DNA from: CAZFLM01 sp964519955
GTDB taxonomy: Bacteria; Armatimonadota; Chthonomonadetes; Chthonomonadales; CAJBBX01
Direction: 5' to 3'
DNA length: 64,000 nt
Assembly: GCA_964519955.1 (NCBI GenBank)
Contig: CAZFLM010000018.1
Location: 1 to 64,000 of the forward strand
Below the pieces are notes generated by a model, which was not told the origin of the DNA, searched no databases, and saw nothing but the letters and a program-made list of their open reading frames with translations. Numbering within the stretch: the first letter of the stretch is position 1; each line of letters begins with the position of its first letter. Positions 8,377-16,148 of this stretch are shown in pieces. Made by a program: the position numbers and the translations under genes.

Positions 8377-11310
8377 TCATCGCCTCTCTTTGGTCGGCAG
8401 CTTCGTGTGAACCGTGCTCTGCGGCTCGGTAGGAGTCAGTTTCAACAGCACCGTCTCGGCGGCCTGCATCGTCAGGGTGACAGCCTTTGTCCGGGCTGCG
8501 ACCAGCTTGCCGGTCATCGCGTTCTCCACGCGGCAGACTGTCGGCAGGCGCAGCGTCTTCGGCCCGGCGGCGTGCGCATGGATGCACGCCCACTGCCCAT
8601 CCGTGTCGAGCGCGTCGCCGGTGTCCAGGTACACGTGCGCCCCAGCCTCGCGGGCCAACTCTCGGAGCAGGGCCGGCGGCATGCCGATCCCGGCGAAGTA
8701 GATGGAGGTCCAGCCGCCCATCCGCTTCCGCACGAGGCCTGGCTTGCCACTGCCGACCAGCTTGCCCAGCACCTCGGCGGTGGGGTCGTCGGCCCAGAAC
8801 AGCGGGCCATACTCCTGATCCCACCCGATCGGCCCGAGGTCGCCGAGATTGCCCGATGCCGGCCTCACCCGCTGCACGCCGGTGCGCATCTCGATGCCAA
8901 TGCCGATGCCGGTCAGTTCGCGCATGCTCGCGGTCGAGAGGCCCGCGTCGGTCACCGCACCCGGCGCGAACGCCCATACCACCGTCGCGCCGCCCCTCTT
9001 CACCTTCGCGTCGATCGCGCGGCGTGTCTCCGCGTCCACATAGGCAGCGTTGAGGAACACGTACACCTTGTAGCGCGGAAAGTCCGGCCGCTTGATGTCG
9101 GAGAGGAGATACACGTCCGCCGGCACGCCCACGCGCGGCAAGTCGACCACAGGCATCTGCACGGCCGGCATCCAGAGGTTGGCGGGCGGCATGCGGTACG
9201 CCGCCTCGGCGCTGATGAACACCGCGATGTCGCCATGGGTCGGCTTGCGCGACGCGATGGACTGCCGGGCGAGCCTCTGCATCGCCGCCATATCGCCCAA
9301 GATCGCCGGGTGCGAGAACCAGCCGCCGCCCATGTCGAACCAGGAGGTCGCGGTGCGGTGCGCCAGCATCTCGCCGAACTCCCGCTGCAGGATGGCGCGG
9401 CTGGCGGGGAGTGTAGCAGCCCGGCTGAAGTCGGCGCCCGGGTCGCTCAGGCTCGTGCGGATGTCGGACTCGTTCAGCCAGAGCTTGCCGTGCAGCCGCA
9501 CCGAGCCGATCGCCGACATGAACGTGCTGGTGCCGCCAGCCTCGCGCCCCGTGTACATCGGCGGGCTCATCAGGAAGTCGATCTCGGGCGCGTCGAGCAA
9601 GCGGGCCAGCGCCAGATGCCCGGAGTCCTGCTGGTGCGGCCCGTGCTGGGTGAGGTAGCCGTAGTATGAGCCGGCCAGCGAGCGCCCACGCGACGCCTGC
9701 TTCACGACCCGCGCGAAGTAGGCAATGGCGTCGGCAATGGTCTCCGAGGCGAACTGGTAGTAGTCGATGACGCGCTGCTCGCGAGCCGGGTCGCGCAGGC
9801 CGAAGGCGGTGCTCGCCGCGCGCTCCTCGGGCGTCGGGATGGCGACCTCCGCTCCGCCGCGCCCCTTGCGCCCCAGCCACTCGGCGAACCCGCGCCGCTG
9901 TGGCTCACTGTAGTCCGCCAGGTGCCCCTCCCAGATGCCCCACTGCTGCCACTCTGCGGTGTAGCCGCTGCACAGGATGTAGCCCAGGATGCGGTCGGCG
10001 TAGCTCGTGGACTGCAGGTGCTTGATCAGGCGGCGCAGGTCCTCGCCGATGTCCGCCCGCCACTTTGCCGAGGCGAACGACTGCCCGCCCAGCCCGCCGT
10101 CCGCGTATCGGCACATCTCCGCCGCGTTGGCCTGTTGCCACCACATCGGCGGCGTCATGTAGACGTGCGGGATGAAGCGCGCCTCGGGGTCGGCGTCCAG
10201 GATCTCCGCGAAGTAGGCGTCGAACTCGCCGTAGTCGTACCGATCCGCGGCCACATGGCCCAGGTTGCCCTCAGTCGACGAGCCGAACCAATCGGTGTAG
10301 AGGTGGATGCCGGCCCGCGCGAACTCGGCGTGCTCCGGGACCCGTCGGCCCGCCGCGGTCAGGTACGCCATCCCCGGCAGCGGCTTTCCGTCCACCACGA
10401 TCGTCGGGTCGCCCCCGACCCGGCGCACCCGCACGAGCGGCGGCTTCGTCACGCCCTCGCGCCGGTTGCGGAACTGCATGGCGCATTCGGCGGCCGGGCC
10501 GTCCAACTCGTAGACGCCCGCATGCACGGAGAGCGGCCCGGTGGCAAGGTAGCGCGAGGTGGGGAACGTAGCTGTCACCTGCGTGGCGGGCTTGCGGCCG
10601 TCGATCCGCACTTCGCGATCGGCAATCACCATGGCGCCGCGCATCAGCCGGAGATAGGCCGTGCAGGCGGCAGGCGCGTTCGGGCCGGGCTCGACGGTGG
10701 CCGAGACGCGCACCGTCGAGCCCGCCGTCACGTTCTGGGGCCCGGCGACCCGCGTACTCCTCAGCGACCCGCGCGGCTCCTCGGTCACGCCGTCGGCGAG
10801 GGGCTCGTCGGTCAACCGCACGCTGGAGATGGCCAACCAGCGGTCCGCCTGGTTGCCGGGGTCGAGGCGGAAGCTCGCCGCCCGATGCTCGGAGCCACCC
10901 CAACGCCCCCAACTCGCGGACCCCGCGCCCTCGTGGCCGACCATCGTCGAGAGGTCCATCCTGTAGGTCGCCCACCCGCGCCGGATTGGAGGGCCGCCCA
11001 AGAGCGCCCAGTCCCCGTTCGGCGACTGGTAGTACACGTCGAGCATGTCCGCGGGAGCCGACGAGTAGAGCCGCACCTCGAGGTACCGCATCCTCGTCGT
11101 GTCGATGCCCTCGCGCGGCAGCCGCAGGTAGACGAACGGGTCCCACACGACGGAGCCACGGATGCCGTCCGAACCGGCGTGCGAGTAGGAGAACTGGTGC
11201 AGCGAAACGCTGCCGTCGCGAGCGTCCAGGCGCCACGTGAGGTCAGTGGCTCCGGCGTGCGGCGCGGCCAGGCTGAGCGCAGCCAGGAAGGCGACCATCG
11301 CGTATCTCAT
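8377..11310 (-). CDS. Secreted GH42-like glycoside hydrolase (beta-galactosidase-like)
   Basis: A likely exported retaining glycosidase. After a signal peptide (MRYAMVAFLAALSLAAPHAGA) there are N-terminal beta-sandwich domains to about residue 300, then a TIM-barrel domain of the GH42/GH-A type. Candidate catalytic acids are the Glu in GYTAEWQQWG (acid/base) and the Glu in GKLWLNESDIR (nucleophile), both in the places expected for the clan. A flavodoxin-like domain follows (VFISAEAAYRM, DIKRPDFPRYKVYVF), as in GH42 trimerisation domains, then a small beta domain. The start is uncertain: ATG 11310 gives the best signal peptide, ATG 11328 adds six residues and has a weak AGGA, and the frame is open to ATG 11391. 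It is first gene of the operon with the six-hairpin protein, and divergent from the injection-system locus. Confidence 0.8.
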   Translation of the reverse strand: MRYAMVAFLAALSLAAPHAGATDLTWRLDARDGSVSLHQFSYSHAGSDGIRGSVVWDPFVYLRLPREGIDTTRMRYLEVRLYSSAPADMLDVYYQSPNGDWALLGGPPIRRGWATYRMDLSTMVGHEGAGSASWGRWGGSEHRAASFRLDPGNQADRWLAISSVRLTDEPLADGVTEEPRGSLRSTRVAGPQNVTAGSTVRVSATVEPGPNAPAACTAYLRLMRGAMVIADREVRIDGRKPATQVTATFPTSRYLATGPLSVHAGVYELDGPAAECAMQFRNRREGVTKPPLVRVRRVGGDPTIVVDGKPLPGMAYLTAAGRRVPEHAEFARAGIHLYTDWFGSSTEGNLGHVAADRYDYGEFDAYFAEILDADPEARFIPHVYMTPPMWWQQANAAEMCRYADGGLGGQSFASAKWRADIGEDLRRLIKHLQSTSYADRILGYILCSGYTAEWQQWGIWEGHLADYSEPQRRGFAEWLGRKGRGGAEVAIPTPEERAASTAFGLRDPAREQRVIDYYQFASETIADAIAYFARVVKQASRGRSLAGSYYGYLTQHGPHQQDSGHLALARLLDAPEIDFLMSPPMYTGREAGGTSTFMSAIGSVRLHGKLWLNESDIRTSLSDPGADFSRAATLPASRAILQREFGEMLAHRTATSWFDMGGGWFSHPAILGDMAAMQRLARQSIASRKPTHGDIAVFISAEAAYRMPPANLWMPAVQMPVVDLPRVGVPADVYLLSDIKRPDFPRYKVYVFLNAAYVDAETRRAIDAKVKRGGATVVWAFAPGAVTDAGLSTASMRELTGIGIGIEMRTGVQRVRPASGNLGDLGPIGWDQEYGPLFWADDPTAEVLGKLVGSGKPGLVRKRMGGWTSIYFAGIGMPPALLRELAREAGAHVYLDTGDALDTDGQWACIHAHAAGPKTLRLPTVCRVENAMTGKLVAARTKAVTLTMQAAETVLLKLTPTEPQSTVHTKLPTKERR

Positions 11311-11567
11311 GGGCCACGTGTTGCCCATCGATGCCGCGGAGTCCTGCCCTTGGAGGCCGATTGGACGCTGGATGAGCAGGCGACCAGCCATAAGGATGGA
11401 GTTGTATCGAACGCCAGAGAAGGATTCGGCGGAGCGAGGGCCGAACGCTTCACCGACTGAGCCGAACGCCGCCCGGCAACGCTTTAGTGCGCCTGGACAC
11501 CGGACGGTACTGAGAACTGTGTCCCGTTGGAGGATCGCGTCGAGGCGCCTCCTGTTGGGCGCCTGCC

Positions 11568-11585
11568 ATACGTACGATTACGTAT
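11568..11585. promoter_or_regulatory. Perfect 18-bp palindrome, candidate operator
   Basis: ATACGTA-cgat-TACGTAT: seven-base arms, four-base spacer, AT-rich in very GC-rich DNA. It abuts the upstream side of the -35 element of the injection-system promoter, centred about 44 bases before the predicted transcription start. That is where class II activators such as LuxR-type regulators bind. A LuxR-type regulator is encoded at 42705-44336, but the link is inference. Confidence 0.6.
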
Positions 11586-11614
11586 TTGCCGGCCACATCC
11601 GCCCGCGATATGAT
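11586..11614 (+). promoter_or_regulatory. Sigma70-like promoter of the injection-system locus
   Basis: TTGCCG (11586-11591) and TATGAT (11609-11614) are separated by 17 bases and match the -35 and -10 consensus at 4/6 and 5/6 positions. Transcription would start near 11621, giving a leader of about 78 nt before the first gene. Confidence 0.6.
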
Positions 11615-11656
11615 GTCGACGGTGCGAGAAGGGGCTGCGGCTGAGCAGGTGACACT

Positions 11657-11681
11657 CTGCCCGGCCGCAGCCGCCGGGCAG
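11657..11681 (+). promoter_or_regulatory. Leader hairpin before the first injection-system gene
   Basis: Nine-bp perfect stem (CTGCCCGGC 11657-11665 with GCCGGGCAG 11673-11681) and 7-nt loop in the predicted 5' leader. It ends 17 bases before the ATG and just ahead of the AGAGGG ribosome-binding site, so it could affect translation or message stability. Confidence 0.45.
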
Positions 11682-11698
11682 GCCCAAGAGGGCACACG

Positions 11699-12976
11699 AT
11701 GATACACGACGTGGACGAGTCCCTGCGCCGTCTGCTGGAGTGCGAGTTGCCCCAGTATCTCGGCCCGGACATCTCCGTTCAAGTCACGTTCGGACCGCCA
11801 GGCACGGCCGACGGACCGGACGCCCGCACGCCGCGCCTGAACCTCTACCTCCACGACGTTCGCGAGAACCTCGCCCTGCGAGACGAGTCGGTCCACTACA
11901 CCCGTCCGGCCCGCCAGCCCACGCAGGACCCGACCGGATCGGCCCGCGTGGTGGCGGAACGCAAGCGCGCCCCGGTGCGCCTCGACCTATCGTACATCGT
12001 GACGGCGCACGCGCCCGGAGACGACGCGCTGGAGCATCGCCTGCTGTCCGAGGCGCTGCGGGTCTTCCTGCTCGCGCCCAACGTGCCCGAGCGATTCCTG
12101 GTGGGTGAGTTGACTAAGCGGGGCCCGAGCGCACTGCCGCTGTCGGTCGCCGACATGAACCGCCCCCAGTTCAGCGAGGTCAACACGCTCTGGGCGGCCC
12201 TGCAAGGACGCCTGCGCCCCGCCCTCGCCCTTATCGCCACACCGTTCTTCGACCCGTTCGAGCCGGTGCAGACGTCCGTCGTGCGCGAGGCCCTGCTGAG
12301 CGTCGGCCAGGGCGCCACACCCGGCGAGCCCCGGCACGCGGTGGATGTCGTCGGGGTGCGCGTGAGCGTGGCCGGCGTCGTTACCGATGGCGACGGCGTA
12401 TCGCCCCTGCCGGGCGCCACGGTCAGCATCATGGACCGCGACGAGCGGGCGCGCACCGACGAGCGCGGGTTCTTCTACATGCTCAACCTGCCGCCCGGCC
12501 CCCAGCGCATCCGCATCGAGAAGCGCGGGTACCAGGCCGACGAGGTGGATGTGGATGTGCCGCCGCTCGGGCGGGCGGACCGGCTGACCCCGGTGACGCG
12601 GTCACTTGCCCGCCTCGGCGACGAACCGCGCGCGGCCGAGGAAGCCGCCCTCGTCCGGGCATCGGCGAACGCGCCGGCGCTGGTCGAGTGCGATCGCGAG
12701 TACCGGGTGTCGATCGTCGGCACCCTGCGATACCCCGATGGCAAGCCCGCCGCGTTCGTCCCGGTTCGATCGGACCGGCAGTGGACCACGACCGACGCGC
12801 AGGGCGTCTACGCGTTCTACGACGTCGGACGGCCCGAGGCGCCCATCGTCGCCGAGATCCCTGGACGCGGCGAGGTGGAAGTGAAGACCGAACGGGGGAC
12901 AAGCCTCCTGGCGCTCCCCCCGAACCCAGAACCCGCGGCCCCGCAGAAGGGCAAAGCGGCCAAGAAGGAGGGATGA
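11699..12976 (+). CDS. eCIS DUF4255 (Pvc16-type) cap protein with carboxypeptidase-regulatory-like domains
   Basis: The first gene of the contractile injection system. The N-terminal ~190 residues are DUF4255 (IHDVDESLRRLLECELP; PRLNLYLHDVRENLALRDE; LDLSYIVTAHAPGDDALEHR), the family that caps the distal end of the tube-sheath in eCIS particles (Pvc16/Afp16). Two carboxypeptidase-regulatory-like beta-sandwiches follow, about residues 220-300 (VSVAGVVTDGDGVSPLPGAT; TDERGFFYMLNLPPGPQRI) and 330-405 (VSIVGTLRYPDGKPAAFVPV; TDAQGVYAFYDVGRP). The tail is Lys-rich. Such domain extensions may sit on the particle surface. AGAGGG precedes the ATG. There is 127 bp before the sheath gene. Confidence 0.9.
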   Translation: MIHDVDESLRRLLECELPQYLGPDISVQVTFGPPGTADGPDARTPRLNLYLHDVRENLALRDESVHYTRPARQPTQDPTGSARVVAERKRAPVRLDLSYIVTAHAPGDDALEHRLLSEALRVFLLAPNVPERFLVGELTKRGPSALPLSVADMNRPQFSEVNTLWAALQGRLRPALALIATPFFDPFEPVQTSVVREALLSVGQGATPGEPRHAVDVVGVRVSVAGVVTDGDGVSPLPGATVSIMDRDERARTDERGFFYMLNLPPGPQRIRIEKRGYQADEVDVDVPPLGRADRLTPVTRSLARLGDEPRAAEEAALVRASANAPALVECDREYRVSIVGTLRYPDGKPAAFVPVRSDRQWTTTDAQGVYAFYDVGRPEAPIVAEIPGRGEVEVKTERGTSLLALPPNPEPAAPQKGKAAKKEG

Positions 12977-13103
12977 GACGCCAGTAGTCCTGGCCCGAGC
13001 ACTGCGGCGGCCTTGCGTCGGCGCGCCCATCGCGCGCAGTCATCATGGCCAAGTTGGGCATACGTCAGCACCCACCAAGGCAGTAGGGACAAGGAGGACC
13101 TAG

Positions 13104-14978
13104 ATGCCCGAGTATCTCGCACCCGGAGTGTTTGTCGAGGAAATCGATGGTGGCAGCAAACCGATCGAAGGCGTCGGCGTCAACACCGCCGCGTTCATCG
13201 GCTATGCGAAGAGCGGCGAGTTCAACAAACCGACGTTCATCTCGAACTGGACGCAGTTCTGCCAGACCTTCGGCGAGGAAGAGAACGCGATCGTCAAGGC
13301 CCTCGCCACGGAACTTGGGAAGAGCGCCGCTGAGATCGTATCGGCCAAGCGGGCGTCGCGCAAGAGCTGGATGGAGTTCGCCCGCGCCGAGATCCTCAAG
13401 GCTGTGGACGAGCGCAAGAAGCCTGGGAAGGCCGATCCGAAGAAGGTCGCCGACTGGCCGCAGTTCCTCTCCACGTACAGCATCCCCCTCGCGGACACTC
13501 CGTACATCGAGGGATCCTATCTGGCGCACGCCGTGCGCGGCTACTACGACAACGGCGGCGGCAGAGCCTACATCGTTCGCATCGCGCGCGCCGACGACCT
13601 CGAAGCCCTCTCGACCGACACACCGGCCGGGGCGGCCCCGCCTGAGCCCAAGCCAACGATGATCGGCGGTCTGGCCTACAAGGCCCTGAAGTCCGCCCCC
13701 GGCGGCGAGGGCCCCAAGGTCGTCATCGACGCGCCCGGCGAAGGCGATGAGTTCAAGGCGACCATCACGCTGGGCGACACGACGGAGACCTTCCCGGCGG
13801 GCAAGGACAAGCTAACGCCGGCCACCGCTCCCGACGTGCTCAAGAAGTCGAGGCTCGTCTCGGTGGAGTCCGTCGCCACGGCAACCGCGACGCGCCCCGC
13901 TACCGGCGAGTACGTCGTGACGGGCACGACCGCCTTGACGACCACGGGAACCGGCACGGCGCTCACCCCGATGGCCGCCGACTTCAAGCGCAGCCTGGCG
14001 CGCGTCAAGCCGGACGACTGGATCGGCAGCGAAGCCACCCGGACGGGCACCGGCGGCCTGTCGGTCTTCGAAGACATCAACATGATCGCCATGCCAGACC
14101 TGATGGCCGGCGTCTTCCAGCGCGAGCGGGTTCCGGGCTCGGCGGACGGCGTCGAGCAGGAGGTCCTGGCCCTGACCGATGAGCGCAAACAGGAGATCCT
14201 GGACATCCAGTGCAACCTCGTCGCCTACTGCGAGCGTTCGGGCGACCGCATGGCCATCCTGGACCCGATCCCCGGTCTGACGCCCGACGATATGCGGGCG
14301 CAGACCCTCGACACGCCGTACAACTGCGACCACGGGCAGGCAGCCATCTACTATCCGTGGATCAAGATCGTGGACCCGAACCGGAAGGGCAAGCAGCTCT
14401 TCGTGCCGCCGTCGGGCCACGTCGCGGGCGTCTGGGCGAGGGTCGGCGTCGAGCGCGGCGTGCACAAGGCCCCGGCGAACGAGGCGCTGCTGGGCGCGGT
14501 GGACCTCGAGGTGAAGGTGACGAAGGGCGAGCAGGAGATCCTGAACCCGAACGGGGTCAACTGCATCCGCTCGTTCCCCGGCACCGGCATCCGCGTCTGG
14601 GGCGCGCGCACGCTGGCCACGGTCGGCAACCCGTCGTGGAAGTACGTCAACGTCCGTCGGCTCTTCAACTACCTGGAGAAGTCGATGGAGCGCGGCATGC
14701 AGTGGGTCGTGTTCGAGCCGAACGACGAGGACCTCTGGGGCCGCGTGCGGCGGAACCTGGCCGCCTTCCTGTGGACCGAGTGGAAGGAGGGCAAGCTCTT
14801 CGGCAGCACGCCCGCCGAGGCCTTCTACGTGAAGTGCGACGCCGAGACGAACCCGCAGGAGATGATCGACCTCGGACGCCTGTACGTCGAGATCGGCGTC
14901 AACCCGGTCAAGCCCGCCGAGTTCGTCATCATCCGCATCGGCCAGTGGTCGAGCGGCGGCGCCATGGTCGAGCAGTAG
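13104..14978 (+). CDS. Contractile sheath protein (eCIS/phage tail sheath family)
   Basis: Subunit of the outer sheath that shortens to drive the inner tube through a target membrane. The N-terminus is the family hallmark (YLAPGVFVEEIDGGSKPIEGV, then TAAFIGYAK). The C-terminal polymerisation domain is clear (NCIRSFPGTGIRVWGARTL; WKYVNVRRLFNYLEKSME; GRLYVEIGVNPVKPAEFVII). The protein is longer than most eCIS sheaths (624 aa) because of two extra segments. One is a charged helical insertion around residues 58-125, and the other is a Thr/Ala-rich beta segment around 180-320 (VTGTTALTTTGTGTALT). Both probably protrude from the sheath surface. AAGGAGGA at good spacing supports the start. I see a single sheath gene, so the particle may use one sheath type. 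Confidence 0.95.
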   Translation: MPEYLAPGVFVEEIDGGSKPIEGVGVNTAAFIGYAKSGEFNKPTFISNWTQFCQTFGEEENAIVKALATELGKSAAEIVSAKRASRKSWMEFARAEILKAVDERKKPGKADPKKVADWPQFLSTYSIPLADTPYIEGSYLAHAVRGYYDNGGGRAYIVRIARADDLEALSTDTPAGAAPPEPKPTMIGGLAYKALKSAPGGEGPKVVIDAPGEGDEFKATITLGDTTETFPAGKDKLTPATAPDVLKKSRLVSVESVATATATRPATGEYVVTGTTALTTTGTGTALTPMAADFKRSLARVKPDDWIGSEATRTGTGGLSVFEDINMIAMPDLMAGVFQRERVPGSADGVEQEVLALTDERKQEILDIQCNLVAYCERSGDRMAILDPIPGLTPDDMRAQTLDTPYNCDHGQAAIYYPWIKIVDPNRKGKQLFVPPSGHVAGVWARVGVERGVHKAPANEALLGAVDLEVKVTKGEQEILNPNGVNCIRSFPGTGIRVWGARTLATVGNPSWKYVNVRRLFNYLEKSMERGMQWVVFEPNDEDLWGRVRRNLAAFLWTEWKEGKLFGSTPAEAFYVKCDAETNPQEMIDLGRLYVEIGVNPVKPAEFVIIRIGQWSSGGAMVEQ

Positions 14979-14982
14979 TCGC

Positions 14983-15017
14983 ATCCGGCCCCTGGCCGGA
15001 TCGACGCGCCAGGGGCC
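14983..15017 (+). promoter_or_regulatory. Two overlapping, mutually exclusive hairpins between sheath and tube genes
   Basis: ATCCGGCC (14983-14990) can pair with GGCCGGAT (14994-15001). The overlapping GGCCCCTGG (14987-14995) can instead pair with CCAGGGGCC (15009-15017). Both stems are perfect. The position, just after the sheath stop, suggests a processing or attenuation site that sets sheath-to-tube message ratio. Confidence 0.4.
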
Positions 15018-15112
15018 TGACCTGGCTACCGCGGGAGCAGGCTCAGCGACTCGCGCTCCCAAGGTAGGACACGCAGCCTACATACGACACCGAACGAAAG
15101 GACGGGATAGCT

Positions 15113-15547
15113 ATGGCTGAGGTCGTAGGGGCACTCCGGTGGTACCTGGAGATCGATGGCATCACGGAGGGCATCTTCAAGGAGGTATCGGGTCTCGACT
15201 CGGAGACCGAGGTCATCGAGCACCGCGTGACCGGCAAGGGCGGGAACCTCGTCGTCCACAAGATCCCGGGCGCGCTGAAGTGGCCGCCCATCGTCTGCCG
15301 CCGCGGCGTCACGGACGACAAGAAGCTGCACGATTGGCGCAAGAAGATCGAGGACGGGCAGATCGAGAGCAATCGCAAGAACGGCTCGATCACGCTGTAC
15401 GCTCCCGATCAGAAGGTCGTCGCGCGCTACACCTTCAAGAAGGGCTGGCCGAGCAAGTTCAAGGGCCCGGCGCTCGATTCCGCCAAGAACGAGATCGCGG
15501 TCGAGGAGCTCGAGATCACGCACGAGGGCCTCGAGCGCCAGCAATAG
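15113..15547 (+). CDS. Inner tube protein (gp19/Hcp-like, Pvc1-type)
   Basis: Subunit of the rigid inner tube that the sheath encloses. The sequence matches the phage T4 gp19-like tail tube family: an N-terminal strand (LRWYLEIDGITEGIFKEVSG), the characteristic G-L-D-S-E-T-E-V-I-E-H-R segment, a central block (KWPPIVCRRGVTDDKKLHDW) and a C-terminal strand (NEIAVEELEITHEGLER). The length of 144 aa is normal. It follows the sheath gene by 134 bp, the usual order. The ribosome-binding site is weak. Confidence 0.95.
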   Translation: MAEVVGALRWYLEIDGITEGIFKEVSGLDSETEVIEHRVTGKGGNLVVHKIPGALKWPPIVCRRGVTDDKKLHDWRKKIEDGQIESNRKNGSITLYAPDQKVVARYTFKKGWPSKFKGPALDSAKNEIAVEELEITHEGLERQQ

Positions 15548-15563
15548 GACCCAGGGATAACAC

Positions 15564-15914
15564 ATGAACAAGCCCGCGAAGACCGGTGGTCTCCAGACCG
15601 AGTTCGAGTTCGTGCTCCCGCGCGGCTACGTGGCGCCGGACGGCACGCTGCACAAGAAGGGCCGGATGCGCCTCGCCACGGCCATGGACGAGATCGCCCC
15701 GCTCAGGGACCCTCGCGTCCGCGCCAACCAGGCGTATCTGGTCATCATCCTGCTGTCGCGCGTCATCACGCAACTCGGCACGGTCGAGGTCATCGACACC
15801 GGCGTCGTAGAGAACCTGTTCTCGGCAGACCTGGCCTTCCTCCAGGACTTCTACCGCAAGATCAACGAGGGGGAGCCTGAGGCAGGCGAGGAGACGGACG
15901 AAACGGGGGAATAA
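15564..15914 (+). CDS. Small eCIS structural or assembly protein (tail assembly chaperone-like)
   Basis: A 116-residue protein found in this position in many eCIS loci, between the tube gene and DUF6760. The fold suggested by sequence is a short N-terminal beta segment (TEFEFVLPRGYVAPDG) followed by helices (NQAYLVIILLSRVITQLGTVE; SADLAFLQDFYRKINEGE). It resembles phage tail assembly chaperones, which keep tube or tape-measure subunits soluble before assembly. The function is inferred from position and general resemblance. Its acidic tail overlaps, in another frame, the start of the DUF6760 gene; phage tail chaperone genes often overlap like this and use frameshifting. Confidence 0.75.
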   Translation: MNKPAKTGGLQTEFEFVLPRGYVAPDGTLHKKGRMRLATAMDEIAPLRDPRVRANQAYLVIILLSRVITQLGTVEVIDTGVVENLFSADLAFLQDFYRKINEGEPEAGEETDETGE

Positions 15915-16072
15915 GGCGCTACCCCTCGGACGAGCTGTACGAGGAGGTAGCTTACATCGCCTACCACTTCCACTGGCCGCTCGACACGATCCTCGAGCTG
16001 GAGCATGCCGAGCGGCACAAGTGGGTGGAGGAGATCAGCAAGATCAACCGCAGACTGACCGGGGGCGACTGA
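15911..16072 (+). CDS. DUF6760 small eCIS protein with no canonical start codon
   Basis: Unmistakable member of the ~50-residue DUF6760 family found in eCIS loci: YPSDELYEEVAYIAYHFHWP followed by L-E-H-A-E-R-H-K-W-V-E-E-I and KINRRLTGGD. The function is unknown. The frame is open only from 15881, and contains no ATG, GTG or TTG before the conserved start. The best-placed codon is ATA at 15911, overlapping the TAA of the previous gene (AATAAGG). The alternatives are a -1 frameshift from the upstream chaperone-like gene, since this frame is exactly -1 to it across a GGGGG run, or a sequencing error. The residue match is strong; the exact start is not known. Confidence 0.82.
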   Translation: MRRYPSDELYEEVAYIAYHFHWPLDTILELEHAERHKWVEEISKINRRLTGGD

Positions 16073-16078
16073 CCGTGC

Positions 16079-16105
16079 GGGGCGGCCCGGGCGTTCGGCC
16101 GCCCC
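16079..16105 (+). terminator. Stem-loop with T-rich tail before the effector gene
   Basis: GGGGCGGCC (16079-16087) pairs perfectly with GGCCGCCCC (16097-16105) around a 9-nt loop, followed a few bases later by TGTTCTT. This is the most terminator-like hairpin inside the injection-system locus. It may reduce read-through from the abundant sheath/tube transcript into the effector. Confidence 0.5.
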
Positions 16106-16148
16106 CGGTGTTCTTCCACACAGGCAAGAGAGGAGGTGATAACAGACG

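Noticed and set aside
15113..15547. Gene for Hcp of a T6SS
   Set aside because: The sequence follows the T4 gp19-like eCIS tube pattern and sits beside a phage-type sheath gene.
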